This document shows positions 1-7,776 of a DNA stretch of 64,000 bases, in pieces (the first letter of the stretch is position 1; each line of letters starts with the position of its first letter). The DNA lies in NCBI GenBank assembly GCA_903840165.1, contig CAIMEY010000049.1, positions 1 to 64,000 on the forward strand, in the 5' to 3' direction. The notes beneath the pieces are model-generated. The model was given only the letters and a program-made list of their open reading frames with translations, was not told the DNA's origin and made no database searches. Made by a program: the position numbers and the translations under genes. The stretch comes from an uncultured Myxococcales bacterium. GTDB taxonomy: Bacteria > Myxococcota_A > UBA9042.

Positions 1-248
1 GAAAGTCCCTGATTTGCTGTGTGATGCCATGGAATTGCACTCCAGCAGGCCGTCAAAGCCCCGTTGCGCCCGGTTCGGCACAATCCTCCGGTGCAAGGTA
101 CACGGAAACGGCTGCGCGGCCAAGTCGTTGCGCGGCGGCGGCGGAGCAAGGTGTCGACTGCGTCGGTCCTCAATGGACCGCCCAGCATTGTTGCTCCCGC
201 GGGGGAATCAACCGAGCGGAGGGGGGAGCCCGCGCAGGGGCGAGGGGG
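1..248. other. Left-edge stretch without a recognisable gene
   Basis: No convincing coding region is seen; the short overlapping reading frames are low-complexity and Arg/Pro-rich. The only structure I see is a GC hairpin at 244-260 (7-bp arms GGGGGCG/CGCCCCC, 3-nt loop). It lies where the partial dispersed repeat at 249-322 stops resembling its full-length relatives. The rest of the repeat may have been replaced or deleted here. Confidence 0.4.
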
Positions 249-322
249 CGGCGCGCCCCCTTGAAACTAGAGGCAAACGCAGTATCTCGAACTCGGAAGG
301 AACTTCGGGTTTGAGGTACTAG
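249..322 (-). repeat. Dispersed repeat, partial copy A
   Basis: Read on the minus strand, this begins CTAGTACCTC and continues with AACCCGAAGTTCCTTCCGAG and then TTTGCCTCTAGTTTCAAG. It matches the first ~73 bp of the complete copies at 5245-5495 and 14126-14374. Similarity ends abruptly at about 249. The TAG stop of the caspase-like lipoprotein gene (319-321) lies inside the terminal CTAG, so the element touches the gene's coding end. The distal end found in the other copies was not found in bases 1-248. Confidence 0.75.
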
Positions 323-2961
323 TTGAACTCGATCATGTCAAACAAGACTGCGGTATCATAGATAGAATCGCCAACGTCTTGCGTGAAGAAGCGCAGCTTG
401 ACGTTGCCATTGCCAGCAAAGGGCGTGATGTCCGTCTTGGTATTGACCCAGTTCGTCATCCACACGTCACCCTGGTCAAAGGCCACGTCCGCCTTGGTCA
501 ATCCCTTGAATTGCGAACCGCCGTCGCACAGGTCGTCGATCTTGACGTCCACGGACGTCTTGTTGCCGACCTTGCCCTCAAAGCGGCAGAGGAACTCGTC
601 CTGGAACTGGGAGCCGCAGTATTCCTTGAATTCTTCGCTGTAGAACTTCCACCAGAAGCTGAACTGCGACTTGCCTGCGGGAATGCAGAAACGTTGCGTG
701 ATTTCACCGTTTTGCGTCGTAAAGCCGAGGCCGGTAGAGACGATGCCCATGAACTTGCCCGCCGCCGGTCCGGCAGCGCCAAGCTGGGAAATCACTCGGC
801 CGTCGCCCGGCATTTTGATCCAGCCCTGCAAGTTGCCGCTTTCAAAGCTGGCATTGAGGATTTCGGAGTACGCAGCGTCCAAGTTCTGAGCGCCAATCAG
901 CGTGAAGTACGTACCCGGATTGGCCTTATCCTCGATCTGTACGTGAGCCGTACCCGAGAGCTGCTTTTGGCCGATGAGGTTGTCAAAGAAGGACGTGCCC
1001 CATTTAGTCGCGAAATCATTAGCCATGTAGCCATTATAGCCAGCAATCGCCGAAGCGCCCGCGGCCAAGAATTCACCAGCCAGTGTGCCGTTCCAGATCG
1101 ACTTGCAAGAGCCCAAGTAGACCATCGCGTGCGGATAGGCTTGGGGCGCATGGCGTGTGACAAATCCCGGCAAAATTCCGTAGGTTCCGCCTGACCCGAT
1201 CACCGCGCGGCCACGGCGCAGGTCGCCGCTCAGTTCGTCCACGCAAATGCCACCGCCGCCGGCTGCATTGATGAAGCACTCAGAGTCGCCCGAGCACGCG
1301 ACAGCCGCGGAGTTCTGCGTGGCCAGGGCGCACGTCTTTTGCGCGGCGCTGGCAAAGGCGCTGCACTGCACGGAATGTCCAGTCCAAATGACCTCTTGCG
1401 AGCCCGGGTGCTGCCAGTTGTAGCCGGTCTTGACGGCCGGATCGAGGTCCTTGAAGTACGCATCGCCATGGCTCGCAACAGCGACAAAGCCGTACTCGTA
1501 CATGTGGCGGAACTGGTGCATGTCCGCAGAACCATTGGAGGCTTGGTCAATCGTGTAGGCCGGGCACTGCAAGTTGCTCATCTGCGTGTTGGCAGCGGCC
1601 ACTTCGTCCTTGCCAAAAGCGTTGGCAAAAGGATCCAGCAGAAGTGCTCGTTTGGACAAGACTTGCACGGTCGAAAGGGTCAAGTCCGGATCGCCGCCCT
1701 GTTGGCCGGGGCCTCCCGCACCGTCACCGCGGTTGCCAGTGCCATTGCCGTTGACCGCGCCGAGCACGCCGCTCTTGAAGTGCACCCATGCGCCAAGGCT
1801 ATTGTCGCCGCTGTTGGCTCCTGCGGAATCCACGGCGGCATTGCCCTTAAGCGCGGCGATGGCTGCCGCTTGGCCTGCAGCACCGCCACCTGCACCGGCG
1901 GCTGCAGCGTCGGCGTCTTTGAGGGCTTGGACAGCAGCATTGCAGTCCGATTGGGTAAACGGTGCGATCACTTCTAGGGGCTGCACTTCGGTCATTGCCG
2001 TCATGGTCTGGCCATTGGCCGAGAACTGCACCGACGCGCGGTAGTACAACGTGTTGGCCGCTGCCGTACTCGCTTTGATCTTCGCTGTGTAGATGCCGTC
2101 CGCCGCCACTTCGTCGCCGCTAGTCGGAATGTTGCCGTCATCAACCAAGCTGGCCAGTGGGCTCATGCTGCCATCGGCCGCCACGGCGTTGAGCTTGATC
2201 GCGCCAGAAATGCTTGTATTCTTACCGACCTGCAGTGAAACCGACACAGTGCCATCGCCGCCGACCTTGACGACGTCGGGATTGAGCCGCAGGCGATCTG
2301 GGAAAGAAAACGTATTGTTGTAGGTGATTACGATGTCGTCCGTCACCGTACTGCCGCCGCCGGTGGCCTTGACTTGAATGTGGTTGTCGCCCGGAACCAA
2401 GGTGATGGGTGAACTCATGAAATACGGGAGCTTGGTGGTTGGCTGGTCGATGGTGCCGTTGCTTAGGTTGGACCAAGTGACCTTGTCCACGGGGCCAAAC
2501 GCGACGCCGTTGACCACCGCGACTTGGCCGGACACCGTGGCATAGCCGTGGCCGCCCGGGCCGACGATTCGCACGTGTAACTCGGTACCAGCGTAGGGCT
2601 TTGCCGTGGTCGTGGTCGTGCCTGTGCCGATGTTGCCATTGTCGCCGCCCGTGCCTTGGGTATTGCCGGTGTCGCCCGCAGTGCCGGTATTACCAGTATC
2701 TGTGCCGGCTTGGCCGCCCGTGTCGTCAGTGGTGCTCTGGATGTCACTGCCGCTGTCTACGGTATCGGTGCCTGGCTGTCCTTGCTGGCAGGCCGGCAAG
2801 AACGGATTGGCAATGCAATTGACGGTATTGCTCGTGCCATTGCCCGAGGAAGTCGAGCTACAGCCGGGGGCCACGGCGGCCACGGCGAGCGCCATCCAAG
2901 TCCAAAGGGCACCCTTGGCGCGCGGTGCAAATGTGACGGCAAGCGAAGATCGTGCAAACAT
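319..2961 (-). CDS. Lipoprotein with caspase-like (clan CD) core and C-terminal beta-sandwich
   Basis: An 880-residue predicted lipoprotein. The start at 2961 is preferred over the longer frame (to 3195) because it gives a signal peptide ending in lipobox VAPGC (Cys34) and has GAGG upstream. A Thr/Gly/Asp-rich linker follows, then Ig-like beta domains. The core has hydrophobic strand-SHG (His498) and hydrophobic strand-LGSC (Cys619), the His/Cys dyad layout of caspase, gingipain and C11/C25 peptidases. About 200 C-terminal residues (NASFESGNLQGW ... FDMIEF) look like a jelly-roll carbohydrate-binding-like module. Proteolysis is inferred from the dyad only. Transcribed divergently from the RlmL-like gene, its 3' end abuts partial repeat A. 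It could also be an inactive scaffold of the same fold. Confidence 0.6.
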   Translation of the reverse strand: MFARSSLAVTFAPRAKGALWTWMALAVAAVAPGCSSTSSGNGTSNTVNCIANPFLPACQQGQPGTDTVDSGSDIQSTTDDTGGQAGTDTGNTGTAGDTGNTQGTGGDNGNIGTGTTTTTAKPYAGTELHVRIVGPGGHGYATVSGQVAVVNGVAFGPVDKVTWSNLSNGTIDQPTTKLPYFMSSPITLVPGDNHIQVKATGGGSTVTDDIVITYNNTFSFPDRLRLNPDVVKVGGDGTVSVSLQVGKNTSISGAIKLNAVAADGSMSPLASLVDDGNIPTSGDEVAADGIYTAKIKASTAAANTLYYRASVQFSANGQTMTAMTEVQPLEVIAPFTQSDCNAAVQALKDADAAAAGAGGGAAGQAAAIAALKGNAAVDSAGANSGDNSLGAWVHFKSGVLGAVNGNGTGNRGDGAGGPGQQGGDPDLTLSTVQVLSKRALLLDPFANAFGKDEVAAANTQMSNLQCPAYTIDQASNGSADMHQFRHMYEYGFVAVASHGDAYFKDLDPAVKTGYNWQHPGSQEVIWTGHSVQCSAFASAAQKTCALATQNSAAVACSGDSECFINAAGGGGICVDELSGDLRRGRAVIGSGGTYGILPGFVTRHAPQAYPHAMVYLGSCKSIWNGTLAGEFLAAGASAIAGYNGYMANDFATKWGTSFFDNLIGQKQLSGTAHVQIEDKANPGTYFTLIGAQNLDAAYSEILNASFESGNLQGWIKMPGDGRVISQLGAAGPAAGKFMGIVSTGLGFTTQNGEITQRFCIPAGKSQFSFWWKFYSEEFKEYCGSQFQDEFLCRFEGKVGNKTSVDVKIDDLCDGGSQFKGLTKADVAFDQGDVWMTNWVNTKTDITPFAGNGNVKLRFFTQDVGDSIYDTAVLFDMIEFN

Positions 2962-3044
2962 AAGGCCCTCGTCCAGGTGCGACCACGGAGGTCGCTCGGT
3001 ACCGGCGGCGCCATCGACAGGAACGCCCGAATTGCGTTCAGCCG

Positions 3045-4334
3045 ATGGGATTTTGGCGAATGGCCCGGGCCGTGGCAACAATGCCAGGGCGCGAGCGCGG
3101 GACAGGAAACTGTAGCGGTCCACACGTGGTGCGTCAAACGAAAAGCAGCCCAGTCGGTGTGCTTGTGGGGTCTGCTGACGCCGCTGAATCGGCACGCGCC
3201 GACCAGCAATGGGCCCAGCGCCCCCTTGAGTGCTTGGCAGTCACACCGCCAGGGCACCCGTACATGGCCGTTGATGAGCTTGAATCATTAGGTATTTCGG
3301 CGCAAGAAGACCCCGCTGGAGCCCTGTTTGCCGTGGCGCCCGATCGCTTGGCGGGACTGCTGCGGGTGCTGCGCGTGCCCAGTCGCCTCTTGCTGCGAGT
3401 CGCCCAGGGGCGGGCTGATCAACTGAGTGACGTGCAGAATTTGTTGCAGCGCGTGCCTTGGTTCGCCTTGCCGCAGCCCTTGCCGCCCTTGCAGGTTCGC
3501 CTCTCGAGCGAGCAGGCCCGACCTGCCAAAGCCAAGTGGATCCTTGAAGAATTGCTCCGGCAACTGCGCGCTTCCGGTCGAACCTTGGTGCAGGACGCAC
3601 CGGAGGAGGGCGACGCAGGGGGCCTTCAGATCGTGGCCAGATATGTCAAAGATACCCTGCAATTATCGATTGATGTGGCAGGGCGACCCATGCATCATCG
3701 CGGCTGGCGTCTGCAGGCGGGGCCCGCGCCGATGCGGGAGACCCTGGCTCAAGCAATCCTGAGACTTGCTCAGTATAACCCATTAGAACCACTATGGGAT
3801 CCGATGACAGGCAGCGGCACACTGGCCATAGAAGCCGCAACCTGGCTCAGGCCTTTGCCCATGGAACTTCAGACCTTTTCAGTAGATTCCTGGAACATCG
3901 CGCACAAGGCGTGGCCCACTGCGCCCGGACTTGCGCACGCAGCGATCGTTGCCGGCGATCAGGATGCCGTCGTCTTGGCCATGGCTGTGGCGAATGCAGG
4001 CAGGGCCGGTGTGGCTGAGGAAATCGACTTCCAAGCGCGAGAAATCCTCCAGCAAATACCGACAATTGCCAACACGGGGCTAGTCGTCGCCAATCCGCCT
4101 TGGGGGCAGCGCTTAGGGGGCCGCAACGCCGCGCGGCGCCTGTATGAGCGTTTGGGGGCGGTATTGGCTCGGCGTGTGCCCGGTTGGCGGGCGGCCATCT
4201 TGGTGCCCGAGCGCAATCTGGCGCAGGAATTGCCTATTATTAACTGCACTTGGGACCGTCTGCAGGCCGGAGGCTTGGCTGTGTGGTTGGTGCGCGGTAC
4301 GATTGCAGCCCAGGCCAAAGGGGGGCACCGATGA
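3045..4334 (+). CDS. RlmL-like THUMP-type rRNA/tRNA N2-guanine methyltransferase
   Basis: Probable SAM-dependent RNA guanine-N2 methyltransferase related to the N-terminal half of RlmL/RlmK and Trm14. The N-terminal part (from about LAVTPPGHPYMAVDELESLG) aligns by eye with the RlmL start and its THUMP region. The Rossmann part has WDPMTGSGTLAIEAA (SAM loop) and VVANPPWGQRLGG (NPPY-type catalytic motif with W for Y). At 429 residues it lacks the second methyltransferase of E. coli RlmKL. The first ~60 residues from the ATG at 3045 do not resemble the family. The true start is probably later (GTG 3159 or 3165, TTG 3234 or ATG 3264); the long form is given because no ribosome site decides. Its TGA overlaps the next ATG as ATGA, implying translational coupling with the hydrolase. 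Confidence 0.75.
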   Translation: MGFWRMARAVATMPGRERGTGNCSGPHVVRQTKSSPVGVLVGSADAAESARADQQWAQRPLECLAVTPPGHPYMAVDELESLGISAQEDPAGALFAVAPDRLAGLLRVLRVPSRLLLRVAQGRADQLSDVQNLLQRVPWFALPQPLPPLQVRLSSEQARPAKAKWILEELLRQLRASGRTLVQDAPEEGDAGGLQIVARYVKDTLQLSIDVAGRPMHHRGWRLQAGPAPMRETLAQAILRLAQYNPLEPLWDPMTGSGTLAIEAATWLRPLPMELQTFSVDSWNIAHKAWPTAPGLAHAAIVAGDQDAVVLAMAVANAGRAGVAEEIDFQAREILQQIPTIANTGLVVANPPWGQRLGGRNAARRLYERLGAVLARRVPGWRAAILVPERNLAQELPIINCTWDRLQAGGLAVWLVRGTIAAQAKGGHR

Positions 4335-5200
4335 TCGCCGACAATGCGGCTTTGCCCGCTCAAGATGGGGCTGCACCGGCTGCCAATGCGGCACTGTCTG
4401 CCGAAATTCCGATGTGTTTACGGGTGCCCATCGGGTGTGTGCCCGGGGCTGAACCGCTGATCGTGCAGGGAAACCGCCATGGCGTCCTGCTGCTGCACGG
4501 CTTTACGGGTTCGCCTTGGGAAATCAAGCCGTTGGCGTCATGGTGCGTGGACCAGGGCTATACAGTGGCGATGCCGGTCCTGGCCGGGCACAGCACAACC
4601 GTTGCGGATTTGGTCGGGACCTCGTGGCACGATTGGCTGGACAGTGCCCGTGCCGCGCTGGATTGGCTGGAGCGGCGCTGTGATGTTGTTGATATTTGTG
4701 GATTTTCCATGGGTGGGCTCTTGGCCATGCTCCTGGCTGCCCAGGGCCCGCCGCCGCGGATTCTCCTGGGCGACGCGGTCGCGCCTCCCAAGGGCAAGCT
4801 TCTGCTTCTGGCGCCGGCCCTGTGCTTCGATCGCGTCCAGCGGGCGGCTGTGCTGTTCGCGGCCAAGCTGGGCCGACCGCGCACGGTGAGCAAGGCAGCG
4901 CCGCAGCTGCCCCATGACTTGAGGCCCCCGTGCTACAACGCCTTGCCGATTGTCGCCACAACGTCTCTGTTTGAACTAACTGAGATTGTTCGTAGTTCTC
5001 TCAAGCCTCTGTCCCAGTCTGTGCTGGTGCTCCACGGCGACGCTGATCCGACGATTCCCGTGCGGCGCAATCAGCGACGAATTCGTGAAATCCTAGGTCC
5101 GCAGGCAGAGTTCCGCGTCATTGAGGGAAGCGGCCATTTGCTGCTGCGCGATGCCCGAGCTGGCGATTGCGTGAAGATGGCTGCAGCCTTTCTCGCTTGA
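4331..5200 (+). CDS. Alpha/beta hydrolase, esterase/monoacylglycerol-lipase-like
   Basis: A 289-residue cytoplasmic hydrolase. The oxyanion region is LLHGFTGSPWE. The nucleophile elbow GFSMGG places the Ser at residue 126, the acid is in VLVLHGDADPTIPV and the His in GSGHLLLRD, so the catalytic triad is complete and in order. The HGFTGSP...AGHS pattern is typical of carboxylesterase Est30 and monoacylglycerol-lipase-like enzymes, so a small acyl ester is the likely substrate class; the true substrate is unknown. The ATG at 4331 is chosen because it overlaps the stop of the RlmL-like gene (ATGA) and follows AAAGGGGGGC. Repeat copy B begins 44 bp after the stop. Confidence 0.85.
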   Translation: MIADNAALPAQDGAAPAANAALSAEIPMCLRVPIGCVPGAEPLIVQGNRHGVLLLHGFTGSPWEIKPLASWCVDQGYTVAMPVLAGHSTTVADLVGTSWHDWLDSARAALDWLERRCDVVDICGFSMGGLLAMLLAAQGPPPRILLGDAVAPPKGKLLLLAPALCFDRVQRAAVLFAAKLGRPRTVSKAAPQLPHDLRPPCYNALPIVATTSLFELTEIVRSSLKPLSQSVLVLHGDADPTIPVRRNQRRIREILGPQAEFRVIEGSGHLLLRDARAGDCVKMAAAFLA

Positions 5201-5244
5201 CAGGTCCTTCATTCGACGCTGTTTTTTTGCGTTGCTGCACTTGG

Positions 5245-5495
5245 CTAGTACCTCTAACCCGAAGTTCCTTCCGGGTTAAAAATACAGTGTTTGCTTCTAG
5301 TTTCAAAGGAGCGCGCCATCTCCACTTTCGCCGTGCCAAACTTAGCACAGCTCATGCGTTGTGCGCAGCGTAAAGTCCTCTCCTCGCCCGCCCGTGCAAG
5401 ATCACCCCTGCGTTCGGCCAGGTCCCCGGCCGCAAAGTCCACAACGCCGAGTCCTTTTTGGTAATCCGAAAAAGACTTAGGGTTACGTGTACTAG
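5245..5495 (+). repeat. Dispersed repeat, full copy B (251 bp)
   Basis: Bounded by perfect 7-bp inverted termini CTAGTAC (5245-5251) and GTACTAG (5489-5495). It aligns along its whole length with copy C at 14126-14374. Shared blocks include TAGTTTCAA, CGCCATCT, ACTTTCGCCG, CCTCGCCCG, AAAGTCCACAA and ACTTAGGGTTAC. Imperfect hairpins lie at both ends: AACCCG/CGGGTT at 5256-5277 and CTTTTTGG/CCGAAAAAG at 5454-5474. The second has T/A tracts and could terminate transcription in either direction. The copy occupies most of the spacer between two convergent genes, ending 14 bp from the murein endopeptidase stop. No open frame inside looks coding. Confidence 0.85.
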
Positions 5496-5509
5496 CGAAC
5501 TGCCGCAGC

Positions 5510-6559
5510 TCAGGTACTGCGCGGACCGACCATGTCCTTGAAGTCCTCAGGGCAGAGCATCCGCACGTGGAAGTGATCGCGGTGACCCGGGGCAAAGCGG
5601 ATCAGGGTATCGCCGTGTCCGCCCTTGGGGCCGTACTGGAAGATCGTGCGAAGTCGCGATTCCGCAACATTTTGTTGGGCCGCGTACTGATACAGACTCC
5701 GCTGCACTTGAGGGGCCATGTACATCGCGGCGCCGAGGCCACTGCGCTCGACCGTGTCAATGAAGTACCACATCCGCTGGTAATCGATTTCCTTAAGTCC
5801 TGGATTTCCCCAGCCTTTGCGGTTTGCTTCGTAGGTGAAGTAACCGATATCGACGTCTTGGCCCGACCGATGCGACTTGTGGTGGCCCAGACGACCGCCA
5901 TTGGAACGCGACAGGGATCCTACCAAGGCCGGATGGCGATTGGGCCAGTGTTTGCTCATGTCGATCAGCAGGTTGCGCAGTTGCTGGACAAAGTGGGGCC
6001 GTCCCCAATTGCTCTCCGGCTTGCCCGACTCGATGCCTGGGGCGCTGAGCAGTTGCACCGCCTCGTGCAGCCCCGAGGGCGCGCGAAATGCAATCGGTAC
6101 AGTCAGTTGCGTACCCGGCTTAAGAGGCAAATCGCTCTTGGCGTCAAAGGGTAGATTGTTGCTCATCGCAAGCAATACGGGGGATGTGCAGTAGCGATAG
6201 GCAACGGCGCGAATTGTATCGCCATTTTTGGCCACGTACATCGCCAGTCGCGTCGACTTGCGGAAGTTGGGCGTCGCATCGGCTGAGGCTTGGCCGTTGA
6301 TGCGAGGTCCTTCTTCCAGATCGGGCAGGAAGCGTGAACCATCCGGATTGGTCAATTCTGACGCAGCCTTGGCATCAAAATCCGGGGCGTCGTCCACGTC
6401 CGCTGTGTTATCGGCGCCCTGGGCGTCGTGTGCGGAAGTGTGCGCATTCGTTGGGGGATGAGCTTGCGGTGCGCGGGCCAAGGCGACGCCAGGCAGGGCC
6501 AGGGTCAGAAGGCCTAGGGCAGCAACCGCGGCAATGGCGATGCGATTTAGGTTCGTCAT
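5510..6559 (-). CDS. LysM + MepA-like murein endopeptidase (peptidase M74)
   Basis: A 349-residue exported peptidoglycan hydrolase. It has a signal peptide (hydrophobic residues 6-28, ALA near the cut), an acidic linker, then a LysM-like segment (VAKNGDTIRAVAYRYCTS...LPLKPGTQLTVP, roughly 108-157) for glycan binding. The C-terminal MepA-type metallopeptidase has GHHKSHRSGQDVDIGY (His227, His230, Asp235, Asp237), matching the HxxHxxGxDxD zinc site of E. coli MepA. A second zinc motif is GHRDHFHVRMLCP. MepA cleaves D-Ala-mDAP cross-links in the periplasm, and that activity is expected here. AAGGAA precedes the ATG. E. coli MepA lacks the LysM segment. Confidence 0.88.
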   Translation of the reverse strand: MTNLNRIAIAAVAALGLLTLALPGVALARAPQAHPPTNAHTSAHDAQGADNTADVDDAPDFDAKAASELTNPDGSRFLPDLEEGPRINGQASADATPNFRKSTRLAMYVAKNGDTIRAVAYRYCTSPVLLAMSNNLPFDAKSDLPLKPGTQLTVPIAFRAPSGLHEAVQLLSAPGIESGKPESNWGRPHFVQQLRNLLIDMSKHWPNRHPALVGSLSRSNGGRLGHHKSHRSGQDVDIGYFTYEANRKGWGNPGLKEIDYQRMWYFIDTVERSGLGAAMYMAPQVQRSLYQYAAQQNVAESRLRTIFQYGPKGGHGDTLIRFAPGHRDHFHVRMLCPEDFKDMVGPRST

Positions 6560-6738
6560 GGCGCGATTTCCTTGAACAAATTCAGGGTATTGGCTTTTGG
6601 TCGTGCTCAGAGTGTTCCTTTGATTCGTGGTTCGCCCGGGCAGCTACTGGCCCTGATCGGTGTGGGCCATAGCCCAACAGCGCGGCGCTCTATTCCCAGG
6701 TGGGCGCACAATTTCGTCTTGGCACCTATAGGTTTCTG

Positions 6739-6765
6739 ATTATCTTGTGAAAAATAAGTATTCAA
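6739..6765 (-). promoter_or_regulatory. Possible sigma70-type promoter for the mepA-like gene
   Basis: On the minus strand TTGAAT (6765-6760) is followed after 15 bp by GATAAT (6744-6739), in the most AT-rich patch upstream of the endopeptidase ATG. The spacer is 2 bp shorter than ideal and the leader would be about 175 nt, so this is only a candidate. Confidence 0.25.
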
Positions 6766-6987
6766 CAGCTGAGCCTTGAGTCAACCCGGTGCGTGCCGGT
6801 TGCGCAAATCGCACTGTCACTCATTTAGCCATTGATTTTACATCGTTTTTCGAAAACCGCACAGGTATTCGCCAAAGCCCAACGACCTTACCCGCAGTTG
6901 TCGCGCCGCGCAACCCCTTTCTTGCTTGGCTGTCAAATATTTTGTGGGTGGGCAGAATCCCTTTGCTAATGATGTGGATGTGAGTGG

Positions 6988-7018
6988 TTGTCCACAGGAC
7001 CAAGCGCACTTATCCACA
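6988..7018 (+). promoter_or_regulatory. Pair of DnaA boxes
   Basis: TTGTCCACA at 6988-6996 and the perfect consensus TTATCCACA at 7010-7018 lie in the same orientation, 22 bp apart start to start (about two helical turns). A weaker inverted match, TGTGGATGT, is at 6973-6981. They lie just downstream of rsmE's stop in a non-coding, locally AT-rich region. DnaA binding is inferred from consensus only; no dnaA, dnaN or gyr gene is in the window. Confidence 0.5.
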
Positions 7019-7044
7019 GGGGGCGCAGGTCCGCAGCCGCCCGA

Positions 7045-7749
7045 TCAAGGCGTATTTCGGGCTAGACCAACAGCAAAAATGGCGGCCGTTTCCGCCCTGA
7101 GCACATTGCGCCCCAGGGTGACCGCTTGTCCGCCAACTGCCTCAATCTGCAAGCGTTCCGCGACGCTCAGCCCTCCCTCTGGGCCAATGACGATGCGCAC
7201 CTGGCCGGGACCGGGCGTCAAGGCCTGCGCCAAAGCCACCGGGGCTCCCCGCTCGTCGGCGTGAAACAGTGGCCCTTGGCCCTCCCCCAGCCATCGCAGC
7301 AGCGGGGTGGGCGTGCTGATCTCCGGCAGGCAATCCCGCCCGCATTGTTCCAACGATTCTCGGGCAATCGCCCGCCATCGCTCCGCTTTTTCAGCCCCGC
7401 GCCGCGCGTCCAGTTGCACGACGCAATGGTCCGTCTGCAAAGGAACAAGCCGATCTACGCCGAGTTCCGTACACTTTTCGACCAGCCAATCGAAGCGTTC
7501 GCCCTTGATCAGCGCCGCCGCCAACTCGATGAAGCGCTCCGCCGCCGGAGCCTGCACAGGGGCTCCGACCACCTCGAAGTGTGCGCCACGCCAGCGGACT
7601 TCGACGCGCCGTCCCCGGCCATCGTTCAGGATCAGCGGCGCGCCCGCCGGCAGCCTCAGCACCCGCTCCAGGCGATGGATCGTGCTCGCCGCGACCGGCA
7701 GCATGGCCGGTAGGTCTCCCGCAGCGAAGGGGTGGAGCAACTGGCGCAT
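7045..7749 (-). CDS. rsmE: 16S rRNA (uracil1498-N3)-methyltransferase
   Basis: A 234-residue SPOUT-family enzyme that methylates U1498 of 16S rRNA. The N-terminal PUA-like part (HRLERVLRLPAGAPLILNDGRG) is followed by family markers EKCTELGVDRLVPLQTD, IGPEGGLS and LGRNVLRAETAAI; the last two form the knotted SAM site. Length is typical. It is the last gene of a minus-strand run accC-like / biotin carrier / prmA / rsmE, beginning 27 bp after prmA's stop. prmA-rsmE pairing is common in bacteria and supports both names. Confidence 0.95.
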   Translation of the reverse strand: MRQLLHPFAAGDLPAMLPVAASTIHRLERVLRLPAGAPLILNDGRGRRVEVRWRGAHFEVVGAPVQAPAAERFIELAAALIKGERFDWLVEKCTELGVDRLVPLQTDHCVVQLDARRGAEKAERWRAIARESLEQCGRDCLPEISTPTPLLRWLGEGQGPLFHADERGAPVALAQALTPGPGQVRIVIGPEGGLSVAERLQIEAVGGQAVTLGRNVLRAETAAIFAVGLARNTP

Positions 7750-7776
7750 CCGGTTATCCGTTTTAAGTTTAAGGTG

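Larger units (their letters stand above)
6560..7044. other. Non-coding region between mepA-like gene and rsmE
   Basis: 485 bp without a credible gene. It holds the upstream region of the murein endopeptidase, two AT-rich patches (about 6735-6765 and 6820-6850) and, next to rsmE's 3' end, a pair of DnaA-box sequences (6988-7018). No tRNA-like fold or intrinsic terminator is obvious. Confidence 0.6.

Noticed and set aside
379..1977. Plus-strand open frames across the caspase-like gene
   Set aside because: They are shadows of a high-GC gene; the minus-strand frame has lipobox, motifs and domain-like composition.
3045..3233. Treating the first ~60 codons of the RlmL-like frame as a real extra domain
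   Set aside because: The segment lies over the divergent upstream region of the lipoprotein gene, has no ribosome site or homology, and the family begins near residue 62.
5201..5244. T-rich run after the hydrolase stop as an intrinsic terminator
   Set aside because: There is a run of seven or eight T but no convincing GC stem immediately before it; the hairpins inside repeat copy B are better candidates.
6560..6987. tRNA or small RNA gene in the rsmE/mepA spacer
   Set aside because: No cloverleaf, T-arm sequence or terminator could be found by eye.
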